64,000 nt of DNA from Bog-950 sp044225825 (GTDB lineage Bacteria > Bacteroidota > Bacteroidia > Chitinophagales > LD1). Position numbers and translations under genes: made by a program. The notes beneath the pieces are model-generated. The model saw nothing but the letters and a program-made list of their open reading frames with translations, did no database searches and was not told the origin of the DNA. The stretch spans positions 124,001 to 188,000 of the forward strand of contig JBGAIB010000003.1 in assembly GCA_044225825.1 (NCBI GenBank), given 5' to 3'. Below are positions 51,821 through 61,166 of this stretch, piece by piece. Numbering within the stretch: position 1 is the stretch's first letter; each line of letters begins with the position of its first letter.

Positions 51821-53722
51821 TTAGCCTGCCATTTCACTCAGTTCCAGCCAGCGCAGCTCCTTCTTTTCAAGGTGTTCGGTGGCTTCTGCCAACTGTTTTA
51901 TAGCGGCATTCAGCTGTTCGTAAGGTAAGGTGCCGCCGTTGATCTGCGCATTCAGATGTTCCTTTAGTTGTTCCAACTGCGGAATTTCCTTGCCCAGGTT
52001 TTCGAACTCCAGCCGCTCCTTAAAGGTCATTTTCTTTTTCTTCTCGGGTTCGGGGGCTTTTACCGTTTCGGTTTTTGCCGGTGTAACGGGTGCGGCTACC
52101 GCAGCTTGTGTTTGTTGCCCCTGTTTTTTTCTCCGCACCTGGCTAACGCGCCACTCGGTATAGTTGCCCGGGAAGTCGCTGATTACGCCTTCGCCTTCAA
52201 ACACAAACAAGTGGTCTACCAGTTTATCCATAAAGTAACGGTCGTGCGATACAATCAGCACGCAGCCCTGGTATTGCTCTAAAAAATCTTCCAGCACATT
52301 CAGCGTAACCAGGTCCAGGTCGTTGGTCGGTTCATCCAGTATTAAAAAGTTGGGATTGCTGAACAGGATGGATAGCAACTGCAGACGTTTCTTTTCGCCA
52401 CCGCTTAGTTTACTTAAGCGGGTGTATTGCTGCTCGGGGCTGAACTGAAACAGTTGTAGAAATTGCCCTGCCGAAACTTTAGTGCCATCGGCTAACGGGA
52501 AGTTTTCGGCGATGTCGCGCACAAATTCAATTACGCGCTTATCCTCTTTTACCTGCAAGCCCTGTTGCGAGAAATAGCCAAACACCACCGTTTCGCCATG
52601 GTTTATTTTACCGCTGTCGGCATTTTCCAAACCCATTATTACGTTCAGAAAGGTGCTTTTGCCAACCCCGTTGCGGCCAATAATGCCTATGCGTTCGCCG
52701 CGTTTAAACGTATAATCGAAGCCTTTAATAATTTTCTTTTCGCCGTAGTTTTTATAGACCTTTTTCAGCTCCAGAATTTTACCGCCCAGGCGGGTCATTT
52801 TTACATTTAACTGCAGCTTGTCATCGGCCTTGCGGGCAGTGGCATATTCTTCTACATCATAAAAGGCATCGATACGCGATTTGCTTTTGGTGGTGCGTGC
52901 CTTTGGTTGTTTACGCATCCACTCCAGTTCCTTACGATACAGGTTTTTTGCTTTGTCCAAACTGCTGGCTTCGGCTTCTTCGCGGGCCAGTTTGCGGTTC
53001 AGGTATTCGGCATAGCTGCCCTGGTGGATATAGAGGGTTTGATTTTCGAGCTCAAAAATTTCATTGCAAACGGCATCCAGAAAAAAACGATCGTGCGTAA
53101 CCAGCAACAGCGTGGTTTTGTAATCGCTTAAAAACTCAGCCAGCCATTCAATCATCTCAAAATCGAGGTGGTTGGTCGGCTCATCGAGGATCATAAAATT
53201 GTTGCGGTCGCCAAAGCTTACCTCAATCAGAATTTTGGCGAGTGAAAGGCGCTTGCGCTGTCCGCCGCTGAAAAGTTTTACGGGTTGCTCGAGGTTGGTG
53301 ATACTGAGCGAGCCGAGGATTTCCTTCACCTTGCTTTCGAAGTTCCATGCCTCCAGTTCATCCATGCGGTGCATCAGGTCGGGCAGGCGTTCCTCGTCGT
53401 GCAGGGCAATGGCTGCTTCGTATTCGCGCACCGCATTTATAACCGGGTGATTGTGGCCCAGGATGTTTTCAAGCGCGGTTTTCTCTTCTTCGAACTCGGG
53501 GTTCTGGTCCAGAAAGCAAACATTCACGTCCTTATTGATCCAAATTTTGCCGCTGTCGGCGGTATCCTTACCGGCCAAAACGCGCAACAAGGTTGTTTTA
53601 CCCGCGCCGTTTTTGGCTACCAGGGCAATTTTATCGCCTTGCTGGATATTAAAAGTGAGGTCGGTAAAGAGTGGTTTCTCTACAAACGATTTGGTCAAGC
53701 TATCGACGGTGGCATACTGCAT
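51821..53722 (-). CDS. ABC-F ATPase, Uup-like
   Basis: A 633-residue soluble protein with two ABC domains and no membrane helices. The first domain has AKNGAGKTTLL, LFSGGQRKRLSLAK and FMILDEPTNHLD; the second has GRNGVGKSTFL, LSGGEKKRLQLL and FLILDEPTNDLD. The linker is short, and the C-terminal coiled coil (about 545-633, with KKMTFKERLEFENLGKEIP) is the mark of Uup, whose relatives bind branched DNA or ribosomes and affect transposon excision. ATG 53722 is chosen because similarity starts at MQYATVDSLTKSF. Its last 73 bp plus 4 bp of flank occur again at 50340-50416, beyond the RAYT/REP island. Confidence 0.93.
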   Translation of the reverse strand: MQYATVDSLTKSFVEKPLFTDLTFNIQQGDKIALVAKNGAGKTTLLRVLAGKDTADSGKIWINKDVNVCFLDQNPEFEEEKTALENILGHNHPVINAVREYEAAIALHDEERLPDLMHRMDELEAWNFESKVKEILGSLSITNLEQPVKLFSGGQRKRLSLAKILIEVSFGDRNNFMILDEPTNHLDFEMIEWLAEFLSDYKTTLLLVTHDRFFLDAVCNEIFELENQTLYIHQGSYAEYLNRKLAREEAEASSLDKAKNLYRKELEWMRKQPKARTTKSKSRIDAFYDVEEYATARKADDKLQLNVKMTRLGGKILELKKVYKNYGEKKIIKGFDYTFKRGERIGIIGRNGVGKSTFLNVIMGLENADSGKINHGETVVFGYFSQQGLQVKEDKRVIEFVRDIAENFPLADGTKVSAGQFLQLFQFSPEQQYTRLSKLSGGEKKRLQLLSILFSNPNFLILDEPTNDLDLVTLNVLEDFLEQYQGCVLIVSHDRYFMDKLVDHLFVFEGEGVISDFPGNYTEWRVSQVRRKKQGQQTQAAVAAPVTPAKTETVKAPEPEKKKKMTFKERLEFENLGKEIPQLEQLKEHLNAQINGGTLPYEQLNAAIKQLAEATEHLEKKELRWLELSEMAG

Positions 53723-53830
53723 ATGGGGCGGCAAAAGTAGGAAGATTACCGACATGGGCCTTCGCCCGGCCTGCTTTAACCTGATAACAATCAGCTAATC
53801 AGGAATGTGGGTTCATTTATTTTTGGCGCT

Positions 53831-55387
53831 ATGGACGTCAGTAGAAGAAAGCTGAATTATTATTCGCGGCTTTACATAAAGCACGATTTACCCGCCGGAC
53901 TTACCGTATTTTTAGTAGCCCTGCCTTTATGTTTAGGTATTGCCCTGGCATCGGGTGCGCCTTTATATTCCGGTATACTTTCGGGCATTATAGGCGGATT
54001 GGTAGTGTCGCTGGTCAGTGGCTCCTCGTTGGGCGTATCGGGCCCGGCAGCAGGTTTAACCACCGTGGTGGCTGCCGTTTTATCGCATTATAATTTCCCG
54101 GTATTTATGGCTATGGTTGTTAGCGCCGGTGCCCTGCAGGTGTTATTAGGCGCCTTGCGGCTGGGAACTATTGCCGGGTATTTTCCCTCGTCGGTAATTA
54201 AGGGTATGCTGGCAGCTATAGGCATTATACTTATCAGTAAGCAGTTGCCCGTGGCTATCGGTTATTCGCAACCTGATTTCTGGAGCGCGGAATTTATTAA
54301 CCTCATCAGCAACACGCACCTGTTTACCAATATCCGCGAGTTTTACAGCGATCTGTCAACAGGGGCAATCCTTATTACATCGGTATCGCTGCTGGCCTAT
54401 TATATATGGGATCAACCGCGGTTTAAGAAATTGCAGTTTATACCCGTGCCGCTCTTTGTGGTGCTGGCCAGCGTGCTGCTCAATCTGTTTTTTCGTGCTG
54501 CTGTTCCATCGCTGGCCATAGGCGATAATCAACTGGTGCATATTCCTGCACAATTATTTACCGGTTTTCACCTGCCCGACTTCTCGCTGTTTACCAAGGA
54601 TATTACCCTGGTTAAGTATGCCATTACCATCGGCATACTGGCATCGCTGGAGACCTTGTTATGTGTAGAAGCCATTGATAAGCTGGACCCCTGGCACCGT
54701 ACTACACCACCCAACCGCGAATTGATTGCGCAGGGGGTGGGCAATATGGCCTGTGGTTTTTTGGGTGCGCTGCCCATGACGGCCGTAATTGTACGTGGCT
54801 CCGCCAATATTGATGCCGGCGGCCGTACGCGTTATGCCAGTTTTACCCATGGCTTTTTTATGCTGGTGGCGGTTTTAGCGATACCCTTTGCTATTAATAT
54901 GATACCGCTATGTGCGCTGGCCAGTATATTGGTAGTAACAGGTTTAAAGCTGACGCGTCCCAAATTATATATCAGCCAATGGAAGTTGGGACTGAACCAG
55001 TTTTTGCCCTTTGCTATAACCATAGTAGTTATTTTGTTTACCGACCTGTTGATAGGTGTGAGCATTGGCCTGCTGCTTTCGGTGTTTTACATTATCCGTA
55101 ACAACTACAAAGCCGATTTTGATGTAAAGCAAACCACCTTCCAGGGTATTACCACCTACACGCTAACGCTGCATACCAATGTAACCTTCCTTGATAAATC
55201 GAAAATGCGCCATGCCCTGGATAAAATACCGGGTTACAGCCGGGTAGTAATCGATGGCTCTTTTGCGCAGCATATTGACCACGATGTACTGGAAATGGTA
55301 AGCGAGTATTGCGAAAATGCCAAGCGCAAGGGTATAGAGGTGGTGCTGGAGAAAGTGGAGCGGGTGAGCCTTTCGGATATACATTAA
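53831..55387 (+). CDS. SulP-family inorganic anion transporter
   Basis: A 518-residue membrane protein of the SulP family (sulfate, bicarbonate or related anions). The N-terminal LPAGLTVFLVALPLCLGIAL and GPAAGLTTVV segments and around twelve hydrophobic segments fit; a short STAS-like domain (about 455-518, with TFLDKSKMRHAL and VVIDGSFAQHID) closes the protein. ATG 53831 is preferred over GTG 53807. It is divergent from the uup-like gene. No carbonic anhydrase gene lies beside it, so the substrate is undefined. Confidence 0.9.
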   Translation: MDVSRRKLNYYSRLYIKHDLPAGLTVFLVALPLCLGIALASGAPLYSGILSGIIGGLVVSLVSGSSLGVSGPAAGLTTVVAAVLSHYNFPVFMAMVVSAGALQVLLGALRLGTIAGYFPSSVIKGMLAAIGIILISKQLPVAIGYSQPDFWSAEFINLISNTHLFTNIREFYSDLSTGAILITSVSLLAYYIWDQPRFKKLQFIPVPLFVVLASVLLNLFFRAAVPSLAIGDNQLVHIPAQLFTGFHLPDFSLFTKDITLVKYAITIGILASLETLLCVEAIDKLDPWHRTTPPNRELIAQGVGNMACGFLGALPMTAVIVRGSANIDAGGRTRYASFTHGFFMLVAVLAIPFAINMIPLCALASILVVTGLKLTRPKLYISQWKLGLNQFLPFAITIVVILFTDLLIGVSIGLLLSVFYIIRNNYKADFDVKQTTFQGITTYTLTLHTNVTFLDKSKMRHALDKIPGYSRVVIDGSFAQHIDHDVLEMVSEYCENAKRKGIEVVLEKVERVSLSDIH

Positions 55388-55940
55388 GCCTTACAGAGCG
55401 ATGGTCGGGGCATTTAAAGAGACTGATTTTATACCCATTTAGACTTAGCACAGACTGCTATTTTACCCAGTTTTTCAGGGGAAAAAGTCAGATATCAGTC
55501 GGGATAAGAGACCTGTAAGTAGTTGAAAATAAATAGTTTATTAATTTTTGGACTGAGGTTTGACTGATTTTATACTGAGTTTTTTGGCGGGCTGCCGAAA
55601 AAACCGGGACAAACAGGCATGCCGCTGCCTTGGGCGGTTGGCAACTGCCCGGGCATTTTAGTGTTTTCGTAGGTATGTCAAAGAACGATGGTAGTGTAAA
55701 GGTAGAATATTTAAATAATAAAAGGAAATTATTTTCAAAAAAAGTTACGTATTGTGATGGATCGGTGGATTGGTAGATAAGTTGATTGGTGGATTGGTGA
55801 ATCGGTGGATTGGTAGATGAGTAGATTGGTGGAATAGTGGATTGGTGATTGTTTATGCGGATATGAGAAGCGGGAAAGGGTGGCCTGATTTACAACATTT
55901 TGCTTTTTCCGCCGTTAAGGCTTTACTTCGCAGCCTTTTT
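55388..55940. other. 553-bp non-coding gap with repeats
   Basis: No gene is supported. It contains three related segments starting GACTG (55421, 55453, 55562; the outer two share GACTGATTTTATAC exactly), a GC-rich patch around 55590-55660 with weak hairpins, and a tandem array of GGTGGATT/GGTAGAT units at 55756-55850. An open frame crosses its last part into the porG-like gene but lacks any signal-peptide logic before 55941. Confidence 0.6.
55756..55850 (+). repeat. Short tandem repeat, GATTGGTG / GATNGGTGGATTGGTA type
   Basis: About a dozen imperfect 8-bp units built from GGTGGATT, GGTAGATA/GATGA and GGTGAATC follow one another without interruption. It lies 90 bp before the porG-like start and could vary in length by slipped-strand mispairing. 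Confidence 0.8.
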
Positions 55941-56804
55941 ATGAGCATTTTCCGACATGTTGGGCTTTTCCTGTTGTTCGCTTTGCTGAGCTTAGGCGCT
56001 ATGGCGCAGGAGCATGAGTTTGGTGTTTGGGGAGGTATAACCAACTACTTCGGCGATTTGAACACCAAGACCTCCTTTAAGTTTGTACGCCCCGGGGGCG
56101 GTTTTTTCTACCGCTATAATATAAAGCAGCGCGGTGCCTGGCGTACCTCTTTAAATTATGGCATTGCCGAATTTAAAGATGCCGGTACCAATATTGCCTG
56201 GAACAAGCAACGCAACCTGAGCTTTAAGACCGATATTTTTGACGTGACCTCTATTATTGAGTTCAACTTTTTGAAGTACGATAAGGAAAGAGACGCTAAA
56301 AAACACTGGTTTACGCCTTACATCGGCACCGGCCTTACTATCTTCTTCTTTAACCCGAAAACCGAATACCAGGGCAAGTGGTATTATTTACAATCGCTTG
56401 GTACAGAAGGCCAAAACGACCCCAGCTATTCGGGCGTGAAGAAATACAAGCTGTTCAGTTTTGCCATACCTATTGTGGGGGGCTTTAAGTTTTCGTTTGG
56501 CCGCAACTGGAACTGGAACATTGCCATTGAAGCCGGTGTGCGTAAAACCTTTACCGACTACCTGGATGACGTTAGTGGCAAATACCCCAGTTATGCTTCA
56601 TTACCAGGCGGTTCTACGGGTTTAGCGGCTGCCTTAAGCGACCGCTCCGGCGAGGTAAACGGTGGCGAAAAGCTGGGCAAACCGGGCTATCAGCGTGGCC
56701 AAAGCCCCAAAAAGGACGATTACCTGATGGGTGGTATTACTATCTCGTATACCATTATTACCCCGCGTTGTCCTACGGTAAGCGGCCCGAGTACCTATCG
56801 CTAA
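55941..56804 (+). CDS. PorG-like outer-membrane beta-barrel protein (DUF6089 family)
   Basis: A 287-residue protein with signal peptide (HVGLFLLFALLSLGAMAQ) and a small outer-membrane beta-barrel. Family-like segments are EFGVWGGITNYFGDL near the N-terminus, GGGFFYRYNI and WFTPYIGTGL. In Porphyromonas the related PorG is a T9SS component and its gene lies directly before uppS, bamA and skp genes; the same order here strengthens the call. ATG 55941 is used because it opens into the signal peptide; a frame from 55842 would begin inside the tandem repeat. uppS follows after 178 bp. Confidence 0.83.
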   Translation: MSIFRHVGLFLLFALLSLGAMAQEHEFGVWGGITNYFGDLNTKTSFKFVRPGGGFFYRYNIKQRGAWRTSLNYGIAEFKDAGTNIAWNKQRNLSFKTDIFDVTSIIEFNFLKYDKERDAKKHWFTPYIGTGLTIFFFNPKTEYQGKWYYLQSLGTEGQNDPSYSGVKKYKLFSFAIPIVGGFKFSFGRNWNWNIAIEAGVRKTFTDYLDDVSGKYPSYASLPGGSTGLAAALSDRSGEVNGGEKLGKPGYQRGQSPKKDDYLMGGITISYTIITPRCPTVSGPSTYR

Positions 56805-56982
56805 TTTGCAGCACAGCCCGCTCACCCTTTAAAAAGGCTTGTTGACCGCTGCACATCAGCCCATTTTCATAACTCTGCATGCTAAACTCTTAACTCCCAT
56901 GGGTTTTCTTATTTTCGCCCGCTATTGTTAATTTGAGGTGTGGTGAAATATTATTTTGTATCCACGTTAATTGTGACGTTAA

Positions 56983-57729
56983 GTGAGCCTGAAAGAACAA
57001 ATTGATGTAACCAAACTGCCTGAGCACATTGCTGTGATTATGGATGGCAACGGGCGTTGGGCGAAGCAGAAAGGCCAGAACCGGGTTTTCGGACATCGCA
57101 ACGGCGTAAAAGCGGTGCGTGAAACAGCCGAGGCTTGTGCTGAGTTAGGCGTGAAGTATTTGACGGTTTACGCTTTTAGCACCGAGAACTGGAACCGTCC
57201 GCAATTTGAGGTATCGGCGTTAATGACATTATTGTTAAAGACTCTGAATTCGGAGTTGAAGACGCTGCTGAAAAATGATATTCGCCTCGGCACCATAGGC
57301 GACATGAATTTGTTGCCGAAAGGTGTTGCCAGGGAGTTGAAGGAAACGATGGCCCAAACGGCGCACTGTAAGCGCATGGAGCTGATATTAGCCCTGAGTT
57401 ACAGCGGCCGCAGCGAACTTACCGATGCCGTGAAGAACATTGCGGAAGAGGTAAAGGAAGGGAAACTGGAGCCGAAAGATATTAATGAAGCGCTGATAAG
57501 CAGCAAGCTGTATACAGCAGGAAGGCCCGACCCGGCCCTGATGATACGCAGCAGCGGCGAACAGCGCGTGAGCAACTTTTTACTTTGGCAGATGGCATAC
57601 ACAGAGTTTTATTTTACCGATGTGTTTTGGCCGGATTTTAATAAAGAAGAATTGTATAAAGCCATCATTGAATTTCAAAACCGCGAACGCCGGTTCGGTA
57701 AAACCAGCGAACAGTTAGTGACCTCATGA
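56983..57729 (+). CDS. uppS: Isoprenyl transferase (undecaprenyl diphosphate synthase family)
   Basis: A 248-residue cis-prenyltransferase that makes the C55 lipid carrier for peptidoglycan and O-antigen. HIAVIMDGNGRWA contains the catalytic Asp, GHRNGVKAVRE and YAFSTENWNRP follow, and the C-terminal DPALMIRSSGEQRVSNFLLWQ with TEFYFTDVFWPDF is diagnostic. The start is GTG 56983. The stop overlaps the bamA ATG (ATGA at 57726-57729). Confidence 0.96.
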   Translation: MSLKEQIDVTKLPEHIAVIMDGNGRWAKQKGQNRVFGHRNGVKAVRETAEACAELGVKYLTVYAFSTENWNRPQFEVSALMTLLLKTLNSELKTLLKNDIRLGTIGDMNLLPKGVARELKETMAQTAHCKRMELILALSYSGRSELTDAVKNIAEEVKEGKLEPKDINEALISSKLYTAGRPDPALMIRSSGEQRVSNFLLWQMAYTEFYFTDVFWPDFNKEELYKAIIEFQNRERRFGKTSEQLVTS

Positions 57730-60488
57730 AGTTAAATCCAACGATCACCCTGCTACGCCATACCCTACACCGGTGCCGGAAAACAAGTTCCGCTGCTGCA
57801 GTGCTGCTGCTGTTGTTCGGCCTATTTACTTTACCTGCCGGCCTGCATGCACAGGGCGATGGCGACGGACAGGAAGGAGACCTTGAGTTTGCCCTGCAAA
57901 AAGGCGGCGAGTTTGTAATTGGCGGTGTGCGTGTAGAAGGTGCTACGCACTTTGACGGACGTATTCTGGCAACCCTCTCGGGTTTAGCCAAAGGCGATAA
58001 GATTAAGATACCGGGCGATGAAATTCCGAAGGCTATAAAAGTGCTTTGGAAGCAGAAGCTGTTTGTAAACGTAAGCGTAGAAGCTGAAAAAATTATCGGC
58101 AACCAAATTTACCTAGTTATACATGTAGAAGAACGACCTACCATTGGCGGCCGTGCCTATGTGGGCATTAAGAATAATGAGAAGGATGAGCTGGTGAAGA
58201 AGATACCGCTGCAGTTAGGCAAGGTATACACCGATAACGTAAAGAATACCACCATTACCATTATCAAAAACTACTTTATAGATAAGGGGTTTTTAAACTG
58301 TAAGGTAGATATTGCGGAAGAGCCGGACCCGAAGTTGACGAATGCGGTAGCGTTGAAGGTGATTGTGCGCAAAGGCCCGAAGGTTAAAATTGACCAGATC
58401 AACTTTTACGGTAACCACGATATACCGGAGGTGAAGCTGAAAAACCAGATGAAGGAAACGCACGAGCGCATCAAGTTTGACCTGGATGGCTTGTTTCGCT
58501 TTAAGCAAAACTTTGCCCGCGATTCGGTGAAAGTGCGTTGGTACCAGGTACCGGGTAACATTTCGCCCACCCGTGCCTGGGAATACATGCAGCGCCATGT
58601 GAACCTGAACTTCTTTAAAACCAGCAAGTTTAAGCGCGACGATTACGAAAGCGATAAGGACAAAGTAGAAGAATACTACCACAGCAAAGGTTACCGCGAT
58701 GCCAAAATTGTGCGTGATACTTTTTACGCCATGGATAGCGAGAAAAAGCGCTTAAAGATTGACGTGTGGGTAGATGAAGGCAAGAAGTATTACTTCCGCA
58801 ATATTTACTTTAACGGCAATACGAAATATCCGGATAGCACGCTGGCAAAAATCGTGAACATCAAGCGCGGGGAGGTGTACAACCAGAAGTTGCTGGATGA
58901 GCGCATTTTTATGAATCCCAACGGCGGTGACTTAAGCTCGCTGTATATGGATGACGGCTACCTGTTTTTTAGCGTTACACCGCTGGAGATAAAGGTAATT
59001 GGCGATTCGATAGACCTTGAACTGCGTGTAAATGAAGGTGCACAGGCAACCATACGCGAAGTACGCATAGTTGGTAATACCAAAACCAACGAGAAAGTAA
59101 TACGCAGGGAATTGCGTACCCTGCCGGGAAACAAGTTCAGCCGTACCGACCTGATACGCTCGCAGCGCGAGATTATCAGTTTGAACTACTTTGACCCGCA
59201 GCAGTTAGATGTGGTACCGATACCTAACCCTGAAACGGGAACGGTTGACATTGAATACCGCGTAGTAGAAAAACCGAGCGATCAGCTGGAACTTTCGGCA
59301 GGCTGGGGCGGACAAGGTGCCGCAGGCGGTTTGTTCGGAACCCTGGGAGTTAACTTCACCAATTTCTCGTTACGCAACATCGGGGATAAAAAGGCCTGGA
59401 CACCGCTGCCGAGTGGTGACGGACAACGTTTAAGTGTACGTATTAACTCCAACGGTAAATCGTTCCAGAGTTACAGCACTTCGTTTACCGAGCCATGGCT
59501 GGGCGGCAAAAAGCCGATATCGCTGGATATTGCTTTCAACCGTTTACGTGCCAACAGTTTTGGCGATGTTAATGACATCAACAAAATTACCGGTAAGTAT
59601 TACTCTACCAGCTTATACGTGGGCATAAGTACCCGCGTTAAGTGGCCGGATGATTACTTTATTGTATCTACCGGTTTAGAGTTCCAGCATTATATACTGG
59701 ATAACTATAACACGGTATTTATTTTTAATAAGGGCCGTTCCACCAACCTGAACCTGCAGGTATCCATTTCGCGCGATTCGCGTTACCCGGAAGCACCTAC
59801 CTGGTATAACCACGGTATCTACTTTATGGTGCAAGGCAAATTTACCCTGCCTTACAGCTTAATGGTGCCAAGCAGAATGGACCTGAATTACGACGATCCG
59901 GGCTTATCGGCTGCTGACCGTTACAAGTTTGTGGAATATCACAAATGGAAACTGGCGTTTGAATGGTATACGCCTATCAGCAAAAACAGCAAACTGGTGT
60001 TAAAGACCTCGGCTAACATGGCTTTCCTGGGCTTGTATAACAAACGTGTAGGCTACTCGCCATTTGAACGTATTGAGTTTGGTGGCGACGGCTTAAGTAA
60101 CATGACCTATGGTACCCAGCTGGGCCGCGATATCATCAGCTTCCGCGGTTATCCGGTAGTTACGCCTACAGGTGGTGTGCCTATCTACAACAAGTTCTCG
60201 GTGGAATTACGATATCCGTTCTCGCTTAGCCAGAGCGCTACTATTTATGCCTTGCTGTTTGCCGATGCCGGTAACTACTGGAAGGATATTAAGAGCTACC
60301 GTCCGTATGATCTGGCCCGTTCATTTGGCGCCGGCGTAAGGGTGTTCCTGCCGATGTTTGGTTTGTTAGGTTTTGACTACGGTATAGGCTTTGACCGCGA
60401 GAAGTTTGGATTTGCAGCTAAAGGCGGCAACAACATATTTGCAAAATACGGCGAGTTCAGAATTATCCTGGGCCGCGAACCGGAATAG
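57726..60488 (+). CDS. bamA: Outer membrane protein assembly factor BamA
   Basis: A 920-residue Omp85 protein that folds beta-barrel proteins into the outer membrane. A signal peptide (AAAVLLLLFGLFTLPAGLHAQ) precedes POTRA repeats (about 55-500), with GVRVEGATHFDGRIL at the first and IREVRIVGNTKTNEKVIRRE at the last. The C-terminal 16-strand barrel (about 540-920) has the conserved loop-6 region (GFDYGIGFDREK) and ends in FRIILGREPE. It is longer than the proteobacterial protein (about 800), as is usual in this phylum. Translation is probably coupled to uppS. Confidence 0.95.
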   Translation: MKLNPTITLLRHTLHRCRKTSSAAAVLLLLFGLFTLPAGLHAQGDGDGQEGDLEFALQKGGEFVIGGVRVEGATHFDGRILATLSGLAKGDKIKIPGDEIPKAIKVLWKQKLFVNVSVEAEKIIGNQIYLVIHVEERPTIGGRAYVGIKNNEKDELVKKIPLQLGKVYTDNVKNTTITIIKNYFIDKGFLNCKVDIAEEPDPKLTNAVALKVIVRKGPKVKIDQINFYGNHDIPEVKLKNQMKETHERIKFDLDGLFRFKQNFARDSVKVRWYQVPGNISPTRAWEYMQRHVNLNFFKTSKFKRDDYESDKDKVEEYYHSKGYRDAKIVRDTFYAMDSEKKRLKIDVWVDEGKKYYFRNIYFNGNTKYPDSTLAKIVNIKRGEVYNQKLLDERIFMNPNGGDLSSLYMDDGYLFFSVTPLEIKVIGDSIDLELRVNEGAQATIREVRIVGNTKTNEKVIRRELRTLPGNKFSRTDLIRSQREIISLNYFDPQQLDVVPIPNPETGTVDIEYRVVEKPSDQLELSAGWGGQGAAGGLFGTLGVNFTNFSLRNIGDKKAWTPLPSGDGQRLSVRINSNGKSFQSYSTSFTEPWLGGKKPISLDIAFNRLRANSFGDVNDINKITGKYYSTSLYVGISTRVKWPDDYFIVSTGLEFQHYILDNYNTVFIFNKGRSTNLNLQVSISRDSRYPEAPTWYNHGIYFMVQGKFTLPYSLMVPSRMDLNYDDPGLSAADRYKFVEYHKWKLAFEWYTPISKNSKLVLKTSANMAFLGLYNKRVGYSPFERIEFGGDGLSNMTYGTQLGRDIISFRGYPVVTPTGGVPIYNKFSVELRYPFSLSQSATIYALLFADAGNYWKDIKSYRPYDLARSFGAGVRVFLPMFGLLGFDYGIGFDREKFGFAAKGGNNIFAKYGEFRIILGREPE

Positions 60489-60504
60489 TGGGAAAGGAAG
60501 TGCT

Positions 60505-60533
60505 TTTGCGCTTGGGCCGGTTGCCTATATTTG
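60505..60533 (+). promoter_or_regulatory. Candidate promoter of the skp gene cluster
   Basis: TTTG (60505-60508), a 17-nt spacer and TATATTTG (60526-60533), the latter an exact -7 consensus, lie in the 112-bp gap before the first OmpH/Skp gene. The spacer is slightly shorter than the usual 19-21. Confidence 0.55.
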
Positions 60534-60600
60534 CTAAAATTTTAAAACAGGATTTAACCTTGGCAAGGTAATTGGTTCAAACAATAAAAAACCAAACAAG

Positions 60601-61128
60601 ATGAAGAAGATAATTACTGCCGTAGCGATTTTGTTTATCGCAGTTACTGCTCAGGCCCAGAAGTTTGCCTTTGTAGATATGGATTACATGCTTAGCAAAA
60701 TGCCAAGCTATACCGAGGCACAGAAAGAACTGGATAAGGTATCGGCCGGGTGGCAGAAGGATGTAGAAGCCAAAATGAAGGAAGTTGATGATATGTATAA
60801 GCAGTTTCAGGCGGAGCAGGTATTGATGACCGAGCCTATGAAACAGCAGAAGATTAAAGAGATAGAGGCGAAGGAGAAAGAGGTGAAGGAGTTTCAGAAG
60901 GCGAAGTTTGGCCCCAGCGGCGAACTGTTCAAAAAGCGTCAGGAACTGGTTAAGCCTATCCAGGACAAGATCTATAACGAAATCAAGAAATTTGCCGAAG
61001 CCAAAGGATTTGATTTCATATTTGACCGCAGCAGCGGGCCGACCATGCTTTACAGCAGCGAGAAATTCAATAAAAGCGACGAAATTTTGACGGCGATGGG
61101 CATTAGCCTTAAACCGGCAGGGCAGTAA
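60601..61128 (+). CDS. OmpH/Skp-family periplasmic chaperone, copy 1
   Basis: A 175-residue periplasmic chaperone that holds unfolded outer-membrane proteins for BamA. A signal peptide (MKKIITAVAILFIAVTAQAQ) is followed by KFAFVDMDYMLSKMPSY, the usual Skp start, a long charged coiled coil (about 45-115) and a C-terminal FAEAKGFDFIFDRSS strand. It is the first of three tandem paralogs after bamA; this one is the most divergent in its coil. Confidence 0.93.
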   Translation: MKKIITAVAILFIAVTAQAQKFAFVDMDYMLSKMPSYTEAQKELDKVSAGWQKDVEAKMKEVDDMYKQFQAEQVLMTEPMKQQKIKEIEAKEKEVKEFQKAKFGPSGELFKKRQELVKPIQDKIYNEIKKFAEAKGFDFIFDRSSGPTMLYSSEKFNKSDEILTAMGISLKPAGQ

Positions 61129-61151
61129 AATCCCTGTTTCGCCTAAAAATC

Positions 61152-61159
61152 TATATTTG
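61152..61159 (+). promoter_or_regulatory. Candidate -7 box before the second skp gene
   Basis: TATATTTG lies 7 nt before the ATG at 61167, in the 38-bp gap between the first two Skp genes. If used, the transcript would be nearly leaderless. No TTTG -33 element is clear. Confidence 0.35.
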
Positions 61160-61166
61160 CGCCCTC

